Shown: positions 47,865-57,668 of the stretch, one piece after another | Layout: every line of letters begins with the position of its first letter | Numbering within the stretch: position 1 is the stretch's first letter | Assembly: GCA_937773775.1 (NCBI GenBank) | Contig: CALJVL010000017.1 | Span: 1 to 64,000 of the forward strand | DNA length: 64,000 bases | Source of the DNA: an uncultured Flavobacterium sp. | GTDB taxonomy: Bacteria; Bacteroidota; Bacteroidia; Flavobacteriales; Flavobacteriaceae | Direction: 5' to 3' | Notes under the pieces: model-generated | Databases searched by the model: none | Seen by the model: only the letters and a program-made list of their open reading frames with translations | Told to the model about the DNA's origin: nothing | Made by a program: the position numbers and the translations under genes

Positions 47865-50471
47865 ATGAATATAAATAAATTTACAATAAAATCACAGGAA
47901 GCCATACAGCTGTCACAACAATTGGCTCAGAGTTTTGGTCAACAGCAGATTGAAAACGAACACATTTTCAAAGCCATCTTTGATGTAGATGAAAATGTGG
48001 CGCCTTTTATTTTAAAGAAATTAAATGTTAATGTGCCTTTGTTTCTTCAGGTTTTGGACAGCACCATTCAAAGCTTCCCTAAGGTTACTGGTGGCGAAAT
48101 TATGCTTTCCAGAACAGCAAATTCTGCCTTGAATGAAGCGGAAATTATTGCCAAGAAAATGAATGATGAATTCGTTTCTATTGAGCATTTGATATTGGCC
48201 ATTTTTGCTTCCAAAAGTAAAGTAGCACAAATATTAAAAGATCAGGGAGTTACTGAAAAAGGGCTAAAAGCCGCAATTAATGAGTTGAGAAAAGGAGAAA
48301 GAGTCACCTCCGCCTCTGCCGAAGAAACGTACAATTCATTAAATAAATATGCGAAAAACTTAAACGAACTGGCAAAAGCCGGAAAACTAGACCCCGTTAT
48401 TGGTCGTGATGAGGAAATTCGACGTGTATTGCAAATATTAACCCGTAGAACAAAAAATAACCCCATGCTCGTAGGCGAACCTGGAGTAGGGAAAACTGCC
48501 ATCGCAGAAGGTTTAGCACATAGAATTGTGGATGGAGATGTGCCTGATAACCTAAAAAATAAAATTGTATTTTCTCTAGATATGGGAGCCCTAATTGCCG
48601 GAGCAAAGTTCAAAGGAGAGTTCGAAGAGCGTCTAAAAGCCGTGGTAAAAGAAGTGACTTCTGCAGAAGGAGATATTGTGCTATTCATTGACGAAATCCA
48701 TACTTTAGTTGGCGCTGGTGGTGGTGAGGGTGCCATGGATGCAGCGAATATCCTGAAACCGGCATTGGCTCGCGGGGAGTTAAGAGCCATTGGTGCAACA
48801 ACCTTGGATGAATATCAAAAATATTTTGAAAAAGACAAAGCACTAGAAAGACGTTTCCAAAAAATTATAATCGAAGAACCTGATACCGAAAGTGCCATTT
48901 CCATTTTACGTGGTATCAAGGATAAATACGAGACCCATCATAAAGTGCAGATAAAAGACGAAGCTATTATTGCTGCTGTCGAACTGTCCCAGCGCTATAT
49001 TACCAATCGTTTCCTTCCGGACAAAGCAATCGATTTGATGGACGAAGCAGCTTCTAAAATCCGCATGGAAATCAATTCAAAACCAGAAGAACTCGATGTC
49101 TTGGACAGAAAGGTTATGCAACTGGAGATTGAGATTGAAGCAATAAAAAGAGAAAAGGACGAAAGCAAGCTCAAAATTTTGGGAATGGACATAGCCAATC
49201 TTAAAGAGGACCGAAACAAAATATTTGCCAAATGGAAATCGGAAAAAGACGTAGTTGATAACATTCAGGCGATTAAAACCGAAATTGAAGATTTCAAGTA
49301 TGAAGCGGAACGTGCAGAACGAGAAGGAGATTACGGAAAAGTAGCAGAAATTCGTTACGGAAAAATAAAAGAAGCCCAAGAACGCCTAGACGTTTTACAC
49401 GAAGAATTAGTAGAAAAACAATCTGGTGGGACGTCTTTGATTAAAGAGGAGGTTACACGTGAAGACATTGCCGAAGTGGTAGCCAAATGGACTGGAATAC
49501 CGGTTATGAAAATGCTGCAGGGTGAACGCGAAAAACTATTACATCTGGAGCAAGAACTACACCGTCGCGTAGTTGGCCAAGAAGAAGCTATTGAGGCAGT
49601 CAGTGACGCGGTGCGCAGAAGTCGCGCAGGACTGCAGGACATGAGAAAACCGGTAGGAACATTCCTTTTCTTAGGAACCACGGGAGTTGGAAAAACCGAA
49701 TTAGCGAAAGCTCTAGCTGAATACCTATTTGACGACGAAAACGCAATGACCCGCATCGACATGAGTGAATACCAAGAACGCCATAGCGTAAGTAGACTTG
49801 TGGGAGCGCCTCCAGGATATGTGGGCTATGAAGAAGGCGGACAATTGACCGAAGCCGTCCGCAGAAAACCTTATTCCGTGATATTATTAGATGAAATTGA
49901 AAAAGCACATCCTGACACTTTTAATATCCTATTACAGGTACTTGATGAGGGAAGGTTGACAGACAACAAAGGACGTCTAGCCGACTTCAAAAACACGATT
50001 ATCATCATGACTTCTAATATGGGCAGCCAGATTATTCAGGAAAAATTTGAAAACCTAAAAGGAAGTATGGAAGCGGCTACAGAAGCTGCAAAAGTGGAAG
50101 TACTTGGTTTACTTAAACAAACGGTGCGTCCAGAATTCATAAACCGTATCGACGAAATCGTGATGTTCACTCCGCTAAGCACCGAAAACATCACTAAAAT
50201 TGTAGGTCTGCAGCTGAAAAATGTAACTAAAATGTTGGCTCTACAAGGCATCACTATGGACGCAACTCCAGATGCAATTGCCTATTTGGCTGAAAAAGGC
50301 TTTGATCCGCAATTTGGTGCTAGACCAGTAAAACGGGTGATACAAAGAGACGTGCTTAACAAGCTATCGAAAGAAATTCTGGCCGGCAATATCGCCACAG
50401 AGAGTGTCATTCTATTGGATTCATTTGATGGAGAATTGGTGTTCAGGAATCAATCTGAATTAGTAGAATAA
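47865..50471 (+). CDS. clpB: ATP-dependent chaperone ClpB
   Basis: This 868-residue AAA+ disaggregase works with DnaK to dissolve protein aggregates. In order: an N-terminal Clp repeat domain (1-145, starting MNINKFTIKSQEAIQ), the first AAA+ domain with Walker A GEPGVGKT at 204-211 and Walker B IVLFIDEIHTLVGAG, a long coiled-coil M domain (about 400-525, rich in Lys/Glu), and the second AAA+ domain with Walker A GTTGVGKT at 604-611 and pore loop region GAPPGYVGYEEGGQL. The C-terminal domain carries FDPQFGARPVKR. Length and domain order are standard. No HSP20 or CIRCE element is adjacent. Confidence 0.98.
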   Translation: MNINKFTIKSQEAIQLSQQLAQSFGQQQIENEHIFKAIFDVDENVAPFILKKLNVNVPLFLQVLDSTIQSFPKVTGGEIMLSRTANSALNEAEIIAKKMNDEFVSIEHLILAIFASKSKVAQILKDQGVTEKGLKAAINELRKGERVTSASAEETYNSLNKYAKNLNELAKAGKLDPVIGRDEEIRRVLQILTRRTKNNPMLVGEPGVGKTAIAEGLAHRIVDGDVPDNLKNKIVFSLDMGALIAGAKFKGEFEERLKAVVKEVTSAEGDIVLFIDEIHTLVGAGGGEGAMDAANILKPALARGELRAIGATTLDEYQKYFEKDKALERRFQKIIIEEPDTESAISILRGIKDKYETHHKVQIKDEAIIAAVELSQRYITNRFLPDKAIDLMDEAASKIRMEINSKPEELDVLDRKVMQLEIEIEAIKREKDESKLKILGMDIANLKEDRNKIFAKWKSEKDVVDNIQAIKTEIEDFKYEAERAEREGDYGKVAEIRYGKIKEAQERLDVLHEELVEKQSGGTSLIKEEVTREDIAEVVAKWTGIPVMKMLQGEREKLLHLEQELHRRVVGQEEAIEAVSDAVRRSRAGLQDMRKPVGTFLFLGTTGVGKTELAKALAEYLFDDENAMTRIDMSEYQERHSVSRLVGAPPGYVGYEEGGQLTEAVRRKPYSVILLDEIEKAHPDTFNILLQVLDEGRLTDNKGRLADFKNTIIIMTSNMGSQIIQEKFENLKGSMEAATEAAKVEVLGLLKQTVRPEFINRIDEIVMFTPLSTENITKIVGLQLKNVTKMLALQGITMDATPDAIAYLAEKGFDPQFGARPVKRVIQRDVLNKLSKEILAGNIATESVILLDSFDGELVFRNQSELVE

Positions 50472-50991
50472 TTATTTATCGCTTTTTTTGTACTACTAAA
50501 ACATCAGGCTTTCGTTTGGTTTTTTTTTTCGCTGCCTTTTAAGGAGTAAAACATATTGCCTTTTCCTGTAATTTCTTTTAACTATATCCACTTTATTTTA
50601 CCCCGAACTCTCCGCAAAAGGATACTCCCGATCGTCTTGACAAAAAAACACGATCCGTTGTAATAATTACTAAACACAATTTTTAGGTTACAAAAAAGGA
50701 AGCAGTAAACGGTATAGGTAATGCCCCAATAACCTTGCTCAAACAGAAATTACGATTAACTTAACTCCTAACTCATGCTAAAGTCCATGATAGCTCGTAT
50801 CCATTAGAACACAAACTCTTTCAAGAGAATAAATTTAAGATAAAGATAAAACTAGCTATTCAATATTATCACCAAGAAAGCAGGACTAAAGTTTTTTAGC
50901 AAATTTGGCTCCTGAAAGGATCTTGGAATAGTATCAAAATAAAAAAGCCCTGAGTTATCAGGGCTTAATTTTTATAATAAATAATTCCGAA
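50472..50991. other. Spacer after clpB
   Basis: A T10 tract at 50519-50529 follows a GC-poor stretch and may end clpB transcription. Otherwise there is no recognisable gene until the strong hairpin at 50945-50966. Confidence 0.4.
50945..50966 (-). terminator. Terminator of the former fasciclin gene
   Basis: AAGCCCTGA/TCAGGGCTT around GTTA is a perfect 9-bp stem, followed on the - strand by six U (and on the + strand by AATTTTT). It is intact although the gene it served is dead. Confidence 0.85.
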
Positions 50992-51511
50992 TTACTTAGG
51001 CATTACAACACTATTTATTACATGGATTACACCATTACTCGCCATTACATCTGTAGCAACGATTTCGCTATAATTATCATTTCGTGTCTTTCAACCAGAT
51101 TTTACCATCTTTTTGGATAACAGTCAATACCTGACCATTTAATGCTTTTAATTCGACAGTTCCATTACCTTCTTTTAAAGCTGCTACAACGTCAGTGGCG
51201 AGCTAAATCTTTCCAGATATTACGTGGTATGTTAAGATATTAGCTAATGATTTTTGGTTTTTTTACTTCTAAAAGAGAATTTAAAGTTTTAGAATCAATT
51301 TTAGCAAAAGCATCATTTGTTGGAGCAAAAACGGTGAATGGTCCATCAGCTTGTAAAGCCTCAACTAAGTCGGCAGCTTTTATAAGCGGGCTACTAAAGT
51401 TGAAAAATCTTCATTCCCAACTGCAACATCTACTATTGTTTCTTGAGCAGTAGCTTGTTTCGAAAGGAATAAAGTCATTGTAACGGTTAAAATAAGAACT
51501 AATTTTTTCAT
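50992..51511 (-). pseudogene. Decayed fasciclin-domain secreted protein
   Basis: Reading from ATG at 51511, a signal peptide (MKKLVLILTVTMTLFLSKQA) and then fasciclin blocks are visible across frames: DLVEALQADGPFTVFAPTND, AFAKIDSKTL, SLANILTYHVISGK, DVVAALKEGNG, and VATDVMASNGVIHVINSVVMPK. At least four lesions occur: a base loss near 51390, an extra A in the seven-A run near 51259, an in-frame TAG near 51205, and a frameshift near 51095. Fasciclin proteins of about 180 residues are common cell-surface adhesion factors. The signal peptide, stop and terminator survive, so decay is fairly recent. Confidence 0.9.
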
Positions 51512-52239
51512 AATTTATTTTTTTAATTGTTTTAATATTCCTTCAAATATATAATAAAAATTTCATTTTGTCTAACCTAATTGCGTTTTTATTAAACAAT
51601 AGTTACCTCTGCTATATTTTAGGTGTTTAATTTTAATTATTTTCGATAGAAGATTATCATTTGTTTATCTTTTAATTTTTCCATATTACTACCAAACGAT
51701 ACAGCACACTATTCTATGTTTCTTTTGTCCTGAATTCCTGCCTAAAATACATACTTCTCAATTACCACTGCAAAGCACCAATTATTGTAATAGCTACTTC
51801 ACTATTTTTTTATTCCGAAAGAGGGGCCAAAAGACACAAACAACTGCCTAGCTAATCTCACGAAAGCACAATGACAGCTTTCCTATTGAACCTAAGCCTA
51901 GGTAGTACACTATCAATTGCTCGTGTCTATTGAAGTACCCTACCTTTCAAGTAAATAATCATCAGACAAATAAAACAAACTATATTGATTTGCTTGAAAT
52001 TTAGTATATATTTGAGAATAAATAAAGCACTGATTTTATTGGAAAGACCCCCCTCTTCAATTGAGGAACTTTGTGAAGCATTTGAATAATTTACTCTCAT
52101 AATTAATAACCGTTAGTTTAGCATAAAGCTATTATGAAAATAAAACAAGCCATTTCTATATAAGTTCCTAACTATCAAAATGAATTATAATCATCTTTAA
52201 AAACCATCAAGATTTAAACAATCTAACAAAATTTCAACT
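51512..52239. other. Gene-free stretch before the S9 peptidase
   Basis: No coding remnant was recognised in 728 AT-rich bases. A well-formed promoter sits at 51985-52014. A small CCTC...GAGG hairpin is near 52060-52075 in the presumed leader. Confidence 0.5.
51985..52014 (+). promoter_or_regulatory. Full Bacteroidota promoter (TTG, 19 bp, TATATTTG)
   Basis: TTG at 51985-51987 and TATATTTG at 52007-52014 have the expected 19-bp spacing. Transcription would begin near 52020, leaving a 220-nt leader before the S9 peptidase. Confidence 0.55.
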
Positions 52240-54237
52240 ATGAGAACCAATCTAAAAACCACCTTCACCGTTCTTTTATGTAGTATATACTGCCTTGTAT
52301 TTGCGCAACAAACAAAGAAAGCGCTTACCATTGAGGATATCATGAAACTAAAAACAATCAGCGAAGTGCAAATTAGTCCCGACGGAAAATGGGTGGCTTA
52401 TACTGTTTCGGAAGTCGACATGAAAAAGGATAAATCTCAAACACGTATTTATAGCATCCCGATGAACGGCGGTGAACCCATTGCTATAACTGGTATAGAC
52501 TATTCTGCAAGCCAACCCAGATGGAGTGCTGACAACAAGTATCTTTCTTTTTTAGCCAGTAAAAAAGAAGATGAGAAAACACAAGTTTGGATTTCAAACC
52601 GAATGGGCGGAGACGCGCAAGTACTTACCAAAATTCCACAAGGATTATCAAGTCATGAATGGTCACCTGTTGGTAATAAGCTCCTTTTGGTCATTACCGA
52701 TCCAAAGCCAGAAGAGCTGACCGCGGATAAAGAAGATGATAAAAAAGCAAAACCTTTTGTGATCGATCGGCGTCAATTCAAACAAGATTACGTAGGCTAT
52801 CTTGACCGCCATAGAAAACACTTATATACCCTTATTCCTGGAGACAGTATACCTACTCAACTTACTTGGGGCGATTTCGATGATAGCGATCCTGTGTGGA
52901 GTCCAGATGGAAAAAAGATTGCTTTTGTTAGCAACCGTACAGAAGATCCTGATGGTAATTCAAATACAGATATTTGGGTGGTTGATACCAACAACCCCGA
53001 TAAGGATAAAAAATTAACTCAGGTAACGAATAATCCGAATAGTGATAATTCTCCCGCCTGGAGTCCCGATGGAAACCATATTGCCCATATTGCGATAACA
53101 GATGGCACCATTCTTTGGTACGCTACTCAGCATTTAGCGCTTGCGCCAGCACTAGGCGGAAAAACCGAAGTATTATCCGAAACCATAGATCGGAATATCT
53201 CAAAACCGAAGTTTTCTAAAGACGGAAAATCAATTTACTTTTTATTAGAAGAAAGCGGAACCAGTATTTTAGCTTCTTTGAATACTGACGGTCAAAATCT
53301 AGAACGGATTATCAAGGGAGATGTTGCTATTAGCAATTATGATTTACACGAGGGCATTTTTACCGTTTTAATGGGGAAGGCAAATAGAACAGACAATCTC
53401 TATACGTTCCAAAAAAATCAAATATCAGAACTTACTCATATCAATGATGATGTGCTTAATGAGATTAAAAAGCCAACGATAGAGAAAATAAATTATAAAA
53501 GCCTTGATGGTACTGATGTACAAGGTTTTGTCGTTAAACCTATTGACTTTGACCCCGCTAAGAAATATCCAACTGTTCTATGGATTCATGGAGGTCCAAC
53601 TAGTCAATATGACTTTTCTTTTAACACTACTGTCCAACTTTATGCGGCCAACGGTTATGTAGTTTTACTAATAAACCCAAGGGGTTCGACAGGTTATGGA
53701 CAGGATTTCTGCAAGGCTATTTTTGCAGATTGGGGAAATCTAGATTATCAGGATGTAATGGCAGGAGTAGATTATGCAATTGTACAAGGGTACAGCAACT
53801 CAGATAAACTTGCGGTAGGTGGCTGGTCCTATGGCGGAATTTTAACGAACTACGTCATTACTAAAACAAGTAGGTTTAAAGCCGCATTATCTGGCGCTAG
53901 CGAAGCGTTATTTCGGGCTAATTACGGTCATGACCACTATCAACTTACTTGGGAGCAGGAATTGGGATTACCTTGGGAAAATGCACAAGCTTGGGAACGT
54001 ATTTCTCCTTTTAATGACGTTGCCAAAATTACAACTCCTACGCTTTGGATGGGCGGTAGCGATGATTGGAACGTACCAATCCTTAACTCGGAACAAATGT
54101 ATTTGGGTATGAAAAGATTGGGAAGGGAAACTCAATTAGTTGTATATCCTGATGAGTATCATGGCCTCAAAAGACCTTCGTTTCTAAAAGACCGAATGGA
54201 ACGGTATTTAGATTGGTTAAAAAAATATGTGAAATAA
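52240..54237 (+). CDS. S9-family peptidase (prolyl oligopeptidase / acylaminoacyl peptidase type)
   Basis: This 665-residue serine peptidase is exported (signal peptide to about residue 22, FAQQTK). Residues about 30-400 form a WD40/PD40-like propeller with repeated blades such as VQISPDGKWVAYT, DPVWSPDGKKIAFVSN and SPAWSPDGNHIAHIA, which gates the active site. The alpha/beta-hydrolase domain (about 420-665) has an oxyanion region WIHGGPTSQYD, the nucleophile in GGWSYGGILTNY (Ser530), the Asp in GGSDDWNVP (D608) and the His in PDEYHGL (H641). It cleaves short peptides in characterised relatives. It stands alone behind a long leader. Confidence 0.93.
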   Translation: MRTNLKTTFTVLLCSIYCLVFAQQTKKALTIEDIMKLKTISEVQISPDGKWVAYTVSEVDMKKDKSQTRIYSIPMNGGEPIAITGIDYSASQPRWSADNKYLSFLASKKEDEKTQVWISNRMGGDAQVLTKIPQGLSSHEWSPVGNKLLLVITDPKPEELTADKEDDKKAKPFVIDRRQFKQDYVGYLDRHRKHLYTLIPGDSIPTQLTWGDFDDSDPVWSPDGKKIAFVSNRTEDPDGNSNTDIWVVDTNNPDKDKKLTQVTNNPNSDNSPAWSPDGNHIAHIAITDGTILWYATQHLALAPALGGKTEVLSETIDRNISKPKFSKDGKSIYFLLEESGTSILASLNTDGQNLERIIKGDVAISNYDLHEGIFTVLMGKANRTDNLYTFQKNQISELTHINDDVLNEIKKPTIEKINYKSLDGTDVQGFVVKPIDFDPAKKYPTVLWIHGGPTSQYDFSFNTTVQLYAANGYVVLLINPRGSTGYGQDFCKAIFADWGNLDYQDVMAGVDYAIVQGYSNSDKLAVGGWSYGGILTNYVITKTSRFKAALSGASEALFRANYGHDHYQLTWEQELGLPWENAQAWERISPFNDVAKITTPTLWMGGSDDWNVPILNSEQMYLGMKRLGRETQLVVYPDEYHGLKRPSFLKDRMERYLDWLKKYVK

Positions 54238-54330
54238 ATAATTATCAATAATAAAAGTCTCATTTCCGCAATAGCATTATTCAATAACGAGTAGCATATT
54301 AAACCTGAGCCAAAACAGTACTTGATTATC

Positions 54331-54375
54331 AATTAGATGATTATTTAACGCCGTTAGGCGCAAACTTATCTAATT
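54331..54375. repeat. Nested inverted repeat
   Basis: Outer arms AATTAGAT (54331-54338) and ATCTAATT (54368-54375) enclose CGCC-GTTA-GGCG (54349-54360). It lies about 95 bp after the S9 peptidase without a T-run. It may be an mRNA 3'-end structure or a mobile palindromic element. Confidence 0.4.
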
Positions 54376-54536
54376 TTCTGGCACTAGTCTGCTGTGTAAT
54401 GCTTAAAATCAAAAGAAAAATACTAGGGATTAAAACATGTATAACTGTAGCAAAATTGTCTTTATGTGACTTTATAAAATAGAGTAGCAAATTGTCAATC
54501 ATTGCGGAGCAAAATACAAATCGAAATTAAATAAAG

Positions 54537-54698
54537 ATGAAAAAAAGAATTTTTGATGCGATTTTTATAGTAATTTCAACTATAATGTTGGTAATGTTAT
54601 CGAAATACGGTCTTTTAGAGAAATATATGGCTTTTTCATTCATTCCTATTTTAATTGCCTACCAACTAGGACAATATTCCGAGAGGAAATTTAAATAA
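54537..54698 (+). CDS. Small membrane protein, unknown (53 residues)
   Basis: An ATG at 54537 opens a short frame MKKRIFDAIFIVISTIMLVM followed by LSKYGLLEKYMAFSFIPILI and AYQLGQYSERKFK. Two hydrophobic helices are separated by a short charged turn, with basic residues at both ends. Codon use resembles neighbouring genes. No family was recognised. Confidence 0.5.
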   Translation: MKKRIFDAIFIVISTIMLVMLSKYGLLEKYMAFSFIPILIAYQLGQYSERKFK

Positions 54699-54832
54699 TG
54701 AATAATTATCAGAACAAGGACTTTAGTTTTTTAACGAAACTAGATTAAATCCTAAAATACGAACAAAGCCGCTGGCATGTTCTTAGCATATTCAAACAAA
54801 AACAAGTTTGATAAAAACCAAATAATAAAATT

Positions 54833-55828
54833 ATGGAAAAACAAGAATTTAAATCTTTTATTGTAGAGGAAAAAGAAGGGAAGTTTATAGGAACAGTTAA
54901 AACAAGAAACATTGAGGATCTGCCACAAGCTGATTTGTTAATTAAAGTTTCCTATTCCTCTTTAAATTATAAAGATGCTCTTTCCGCTACTGGAAACAAA
55001 GGAGTTACAAAAACTTATCCCCACACACCAGGAATTGATGCAGTAGGTGTAGTTGTGAAATCTGAAAATTCCTCTTTCAGTGTTAATGACAAAGTAATTG
55101 TTACCAGTTATGATTTAGGTATGAATACCGATGGGGGTTTTAGCGAATATATTCGAGTTCCTTCTGAATGGGCTGTTAAATTACCTGAAAGCCTTACGAT
55201 GAAAGAGGCGATGATATATGGTACCGCGGGATTAACGGCTGGAATTTCAGTGTTACGCCTGACCGAATTAGTAAAACCCGAAGATGGAAAAATTATTGTT
55301 TCCGGAGCTACGGGAGGAGTTGGGTCATTAAGTGTTGCTATTCTAGCCAAATTAGGTTATTTCGTAGTTGCGATTACGGGTAAAGAGTCCGAACGAGATT
55401 ACTTGACTAATTTAGGTGCTAAAGAAATTATTCTCCGTAGCGATTTCGAAAATTTAAATAAACGACCAGTCTTAAAACCACTATTTGCTGGTGGTATAGA
55501 TACCGTTGGAGGTGTAATTTTAGAAAACATAATCAAATCCACAGCACCAATGGGAGCGGTAACTTGTTGTGGTAATGTTGCATCACCAAAGATAGACCTG
55601 ACCGTATTCCCCTTTATTTTAAGAGGCATTAGCCTAATAGGTATTGACTCGCAAAATTACCCACTAAAATACCGAGAATTGGTTTGGAAAAGACTTGCTC
55701 AAGACTGGAAACCTTCACAGTTATCAGATACCTGTGTTGACATAACCCTTAATGAATTAGAGAGTAAAATCGACTTAATCCTTCAAGGGAAATTGAAAGG
55801 ACGTACCGTTTTAAAATTAAATGAGTAA
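54833..55828 (+). CDS. YhdH/YhfP-type quinone oxidoreductase (acryloyl-CoA reductase family)
   Basis: The 331-residue zinc-independent medium-chain dehydrogenase shows SSLNYKDALSATGNKGVTKTYPHTPGIDAVG in the catalytic domain, AMIYGTAGLTAGISVLRL, and a Rossmann nucleotide loop VSGATGGVGSLSVAIL (about 159-174). It ends with GRTVLKLNE, the usual YhdH ending. The E. coli member reduces acryloyl-CoA with NADPH; the physiological substrate here is uncertain. It is monocistronic by spacing. Confidence 0.93.
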   Translation: MEKQEFKSFIVEEKEGKFIGTVKTRNIEDLPQADLLIKVSYSSLNYKDALSATGNKGVTKTYPHTPGIDAVGVVVKSENSSFSVNDKVIVTSYDLGMNTDGGFSEYIRVPSEWAVKLPESLTMKEAMIYGTAGLTAGISVLRLTELVKPEDGKIIVSGATGGVGSLSVAILAKLGYFVVAITGKESERDYLTNLGAKEIILRSDFENLNKRPVLKPLFAGGIDTVGGVILENIIKSTAPMGAVTCCGNVASPKIDLTVFPFILRGISLIGIDSQNYPLKYRELVWKRLAQDWKPSQLSDTCVDITLNELESKIDLILQGKLKGRTVLKLNE

Positions 55829-56009
55829 AGCAAGTTACAGAAGAAGAACCTGCGATAACAAGTATATTTAACTCTTTCTAAACTCGATGGTCTTATCGTA
55901 TTTTCGTTTAGCCCAAAATGCTCTGTTTTTATCTCAGTAATAGTTCCAAAAGCTACATCGTTAATACCTTTATAAACAGATCAATAAGTATGCAATTTGA
56001 TATAAAAAC

Positions 56010-56525
56010 ATGAAAATAAAAAATAGCATCGAAGAAGATATAACTGAAATATTTCGTCTATATAAAATGGCGACAGACTTTCAGAAAACTAGGTTTACTG
56101 GGCATTGGCCTGAATTTGAACGGAATTTAGTTGAAAGCGAAATTGCAGAGAGTAGACAATGGAAAATAGTAATCGACAATAAAATTGCTTGTGTTTGGGC
56201 TACAACATTCAACGACCCACAAATTTGGGAAGAAAAAAATAATGACCCATCAATATACATTCACAGAATTGCGACAAATCCCGACTTTAGAGGACTCAAC
56301 CTCGTTGGACAAATAGTAGAATGGGCAAAAAAATATGCACTCGATAATAATAAAAAATTTATTCGGATGGACACTGTTGGGGACAATCCACAACTTATTA
56401 GTTACTATTCAAAATGTGGTTTTGATTTTTTGGGATTATTAAAACTTCAGAATACTGACGGATTACCCGCGCATTATAAAAATGCGACTGTAAGTTTGTT
56501 TCAAATTAAATTAAACGAAGGTTGA
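56010..56525 (+). CDS. GNAT acetyltransferase (first of three)
   Basis: This 171-residue GNAT protein starts MKIKNSIEEDITEIFRLYKMATDFQKTR. The acetyl-CoA region is visible as IYIHRIATNPDFRGLNLVGQIVEWAKKYA, followed by IRMDTVGDNPQLISYYSKCGFDFLG. It overlaps a possible TTG start of the next gene by 4 bp, but the likely start of that gene is 27 bp downstream of this stop. Substrate unknown. Confidence 0.85.
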   Translation: MKIKNSIEEDITEIFRLYKMATDFQKTRFTGHWPEFERNLVESEIAESRQWKIVIDNKIACVWATTFNDPQIWEEKNNDPSIYIHRIATNPDFRGLNLVGQIVEWAKKYALDNNKKFIRMDTVGDNPQLISYYSKCGFDFLGLLKLQNTDGLPAHYKNATVSLFQIKLNEG

Positions 56526-56551
56526 CGAATAAAAAAACAAATAGATTGAAA

Positions 56552-57061
56552 ATGTTTGAAACAGAAAGATTAATTCTTAAGCCCTCAACCATAGCCGATG
56601 CTGAGTTTATTAGAACCCTATATAACAGCCCTAAGTGGATAGAATTTATTGGTGACCGTAAAATAAGTACTGTCAAGGACGCCGAAAATTATATTCAAAT
56701 CAAGTTAACGCCACAAATGCAAAGTTTGGGTTTTGGTAACTACACGATAATTAGAAAGTCAGATGGTGAAAAGATTGGTTCTTGTGGCCTTTACGATAGA
56801 CAGGGAGTAGAAGGAATTGATATTGGTTTTGCTTTGCTCCCAAATTTCGAAAAAAAAGGATATGCCTTTGAAAGTGTTAACTACTTAAAAGAAATCGGTT
56901 TCAATAATTTTAAACTAAAACAGATCAGCGGAATAACTTCTAAAAAAAACAAAGCATCGCAAGATTTGTTGATGAAAATTGGGCTCACATTTGAGAAAAA
57001 CATAATCCTTCCAAATGAGACCGAAGAGATACTTTTATATACATTGATTAAAGTTAAGTAA
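56552..57061 (+). CDS. RimJ/RimL-type GNAT acetyltransferase (second of three)
   Basis: The product has 169 residues from the ATG at 56552 (MFETERLILKPSTIADAEFI), which matches the family start; an upstream TTG would add ten residues. Features are TERLILKP, GSCGLYDRQGVEGIDIGFALLPNFEKKGYAFES and the late ISGITSKKNKASQDLLMKIGLTFEKN. The family acetylates N-termini or small molecules. Confidence 0.88.
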   Translation: MFETERLILKPSTIADAEFIRTLYNSPKWIEFIGDRKISTVKDAENYIQIKLTPQMQSLGFGNYTIIRKSDGEKIGSCGLYDRQGVEGIDIGFALLPNFEKKGYAFESVNYLKEIGFNNFKLKQISGITSKKNKASQDLLMKIGLTFEKNIILPNETEEILLYTLIKVK

Positions 57062-57085
57062 ACTAATCAAAACTTACGAAGAAAA

Positions 57086-57535
57086 ATGATTGAAAACCTA
57101 ACTATCAGAGAATACAAATTAAACGACAAAAACGAAGTATTAGCAATATTAAAACGCAACGTTCCAAAGTATTTCGCCGAAAGCGAAATTGAGGACCTCG
57201 ACGACTACCTTAAACATAAAATCGAAAAATACTTCGTTGCTGCAATTGGTGACGTGATAATTGGTGCAGGTGGAATTAACTTTGATGACAACAGTAAAAC
57301 CGCAAAAATTAGTTGGGATTTTATAGACACAAAATTTAAAGGAAGAGGAATTGGACAATCGCTGTTAAAATATAGAATTGACTTTATACAATCAAATTAT
57401 GTTAGCGCAACTATCAAGGTTAGAACTTCTCAATTAGCCTACAAATTCTATGAGAAAAACGGATTTACCCTGAAGGAAATTGAAAAAGATTATTGGGCAA
57501 CGGGATTTGATTTATACAGCATGACCTACGAATAA
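57086..57535 (+). CDS. GNAT acetyltransferase (third of three)
   Basis: The 149-residue protein has a short GNAT fold: MIENLTIREYKLNDKNEVLAI, then VIIGAGGINF, SWDFIDTKFKGRGIGQSLLKYRI (acetyl-CoA loop KGRGIG at about 89-94) and FYEKNGFTLKEIEKDYWATG. It lies 24 bp after the second GNAT, so the three are probably one unit. Substrate unknown. Confidence 0.87.
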   Translation: MIENLTIREYKLNDKNEVLAILKRNVPKYFAESEIEDLDDYLKHKIEKYFVAAIGDVIIGAGGINFDDNSKTAKISWDFIDTKFKGRGIGQSLLKYRIDFIQSNYVSATIKVRTSQLAYKFYEKNGFTLKEIEKDYWATGFDLYSMTYE

Positions 57536-57668
57536 AAAGTTTCCCCTTTTAATTTTGCAACAGCAGTTTTAATAGAGCACAAGGGTAACTTTATTTTCAA
57601 TAACTTGTAGTATATATTATATACCTTAGCAAGTGATAAGAAAACCCTCATTCAAACAACTATTTATA

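Noticed and set aside
51247..51453. 68-codon open frame on the + strand
   Set aside because: It is the antisense of the fasciclin pseudogene.
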